NCBI GenBank assembly: GCA_029782215.1
Contig: JAKOVD010000024.1
Span: 1 to 64,000 of the forward strand
Length of the DNA stretch: 64,000 nucleotides
Origin: Chloroflexota bacterium
GTDB lineage: Bacteria > Chloroflexota > Anaerolineae > J102
Reading direction: 5' to 3'
Of this stretch, positions 63,659 to 64,000 are shown in pieces. Within the stretch, counting starts at the first letter, position 1; every line of letters begins with the position of its first letter. The notes below the pieces were generated by a model. That model was not told the DNA's origin. It saw nothing but the letters and a program-made list of their open reading frames with translations, and made no database searches. The translations under genes were made by a program, and so were the position numbers.

Positions 63659-63754
63659 GACTGGCGTGTACCTCAGCCGAAATGGGTGGTTCCCTGGACG
63701 GGATGCCTTGTACGCCAGTCAGTTAGCATACCACCTGCAGGTCTTTTTCGCCAA
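63659..63754 (-). promoter_or_regulatory. rpsO promoter and structured leader
   Basis: On the minus strand TTGGCG (63754-63749) and TATGCT (63730-63725) are 18 bp apart. The transcript would begin almost exactly at a long-range stem: GACTGGCG (63720-63713) with CGCCAGTC (63666-63659), enclosing about 46 nt with smaller stems, followed by the ribosome site. Leaders bound by S15 for autogenous control are common and diverse; this is a good candidate. Confidence 0.5.
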
Positions 63755-63846
63755 ATTCGCGCCGGATGGGGCTTTCCCATAGCCAATCACGGCGGTCGCT
63801 GGGGGCAGCAAGCGGCAAGCACGAACCATGCCACTTTCTCGAAGAT

Positions 63847-63873
63847 GTGCCATAATAGAGAACAATATGGCAC
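63847..63873 (+). promoter_or_regulatory. Palindromic operator over the promoter of the AbrB-type gene
   Basis: GTGCCATA (63847-63854) and TATGGCAC (63866-63873) are perfect reverse complements 11 bp apart. A -10-like CATAAT (63851-63856) lies within, and GGAGG (63874-63878) follows. AbrB/MazE-type antitoxins commonly repress their own promoters through such sites. Confidence 0.55.
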
Positions 63874-63886
63874 GGAGGTTCAAATC

Positions 63887-64000
63887 ATGACCGAGAACTC
63901 ACCGATGATTGAAGTACAAGTAGGCCCACAAGGACGGGTCGTCATTCCAGCCCCTCTTCGTCAAGCGTGGCAAATCAAACCCGGAGAAACCCTCGTAGCA
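63887..64000 (+). CDS. AbrB/MazE/SpoVT-type regulator, partial
   Basis: The first 38 residues before the window edge are MTENSPMIEVQVGPQGRVV followed by IPAPLRQAWQIKPGETLVA. The core VQVGPQGRVVIPAPLRQAWQIKPGETL is the swapped-hairpin AbrB DNA-binding domain. Such short proteins are usually antitoxins of VapBC or MazEF modules, so a toxin gene may follow to the right. GGAGG eight bases before the ATG supports the start. Confidence 0.88.
   Translation, partial: MTENSPMIEVQVGPQGRVVIPAPLRQAWQIKPGETLVA

Overview
This 64-kb window is a dense, GC-rich piece of bacterial chromosome. It encodes ribosomal proteins bS21 and uS15, SecA, PNPase, EF-P and signal peptidase I. The gene content and style suggest a member of the Chloroflexota (Anaerolineae/Caldilineae-like). 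The pointers are a SecA with a roughly 30-residue insert before the YGTNNEFGFDYLRD block, exported proteins with Thr-Pro stalks and a YLPLLR-like end, leaderless or near-leaderless promoters, and ferredoxin-dependent 2-oxoacid oxidoreductases. The phylum is an inference from these traits; there is no rRNA gene to settle it. I saw no tRNA, rRNA or CRISPR array.

Layout. 1-360: end of an IS5-family element inserted in a higB toxin gene. 477-8802: a tightly packed + strand run (secA, two small proteins, MTA phosphorylase-like, GNAT, ubiE/menG, ubiX, PNPOx-like, methyltransferase). 8820-19290: cell-surface and accessory genes (VanW protein, exported M14 carboxypeptidase, exported Asp-box protein, methyltransferase, glycosyltransferase). 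19359-20000: efp. 20040-25803: a SAM-I riboswitch with terminator, followed by mtnA, a HAD phosphatase, a PfkB kinase, ahcY and metK. This reads as one methyl-cycle and methionine-salvage operon. 25816-26567: a decayed HEPN gene and a small membrane methyltransferase. 26707-33065: GDP-deoxyhexose genes (rmd-like, gmd, phosphohexomutase), tatD, polyprenyl diphosphate synthase and a GT2. 33061-36286: a coiled-coil gene overlapping selB. 36339-47687: ferredoxin-linked metabolism (DHODH-like, nifJ with an FNR-type box, MoxR/CoxE pair, CBS protein, korA, korB fused to CBS domains). 47744-54904: MFS transporter, rpsU, a UvrD helicase with an internal DnaQ-type exonuclease, and a GT39. 54882-59184: a pantothenate/CoA set (coaX; panD, PanG-like DUF2520, panB, panC) with a leader and terminator before panD. 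59189-63754: HAD, lepB, pnp and rpsO with structured leaders. 63847-64000: start of an AbrB/MazE-type regulator with a palindromic operator.

The gene sets fit together. metK, ahcY, the PfkB kinase, mtnA and the distant MTA phosphorylase-like gene make, recycle and salvage S-adenosylmethionine. nifJ and korAB feed electrons from pyruvate and 2-oxoglutarate to ferredoxin. coaX and panBCD supply CoA for the same reactions. UbiE/MenG, UbiX and the polyprenyl synthase fit menaquinone synthesis.

The non-coding DNA is unusual. Five arrays of degenerate heptanucleotide repeats lie between genes, and one forms the 3' end of ubiX. Several GGGGCG...CGCCCC hairpins and other perfect palindromes are scattered about, one of them in frame inside a glycosyltransferase gene. 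At least eight promoters share the extended -10 pattern TGCTAnnnT. The observations I would follow first are the helicase with the embedded exonuclease, the CBS-tailed KorB, the panD leader RNA, and the heptad arrays.
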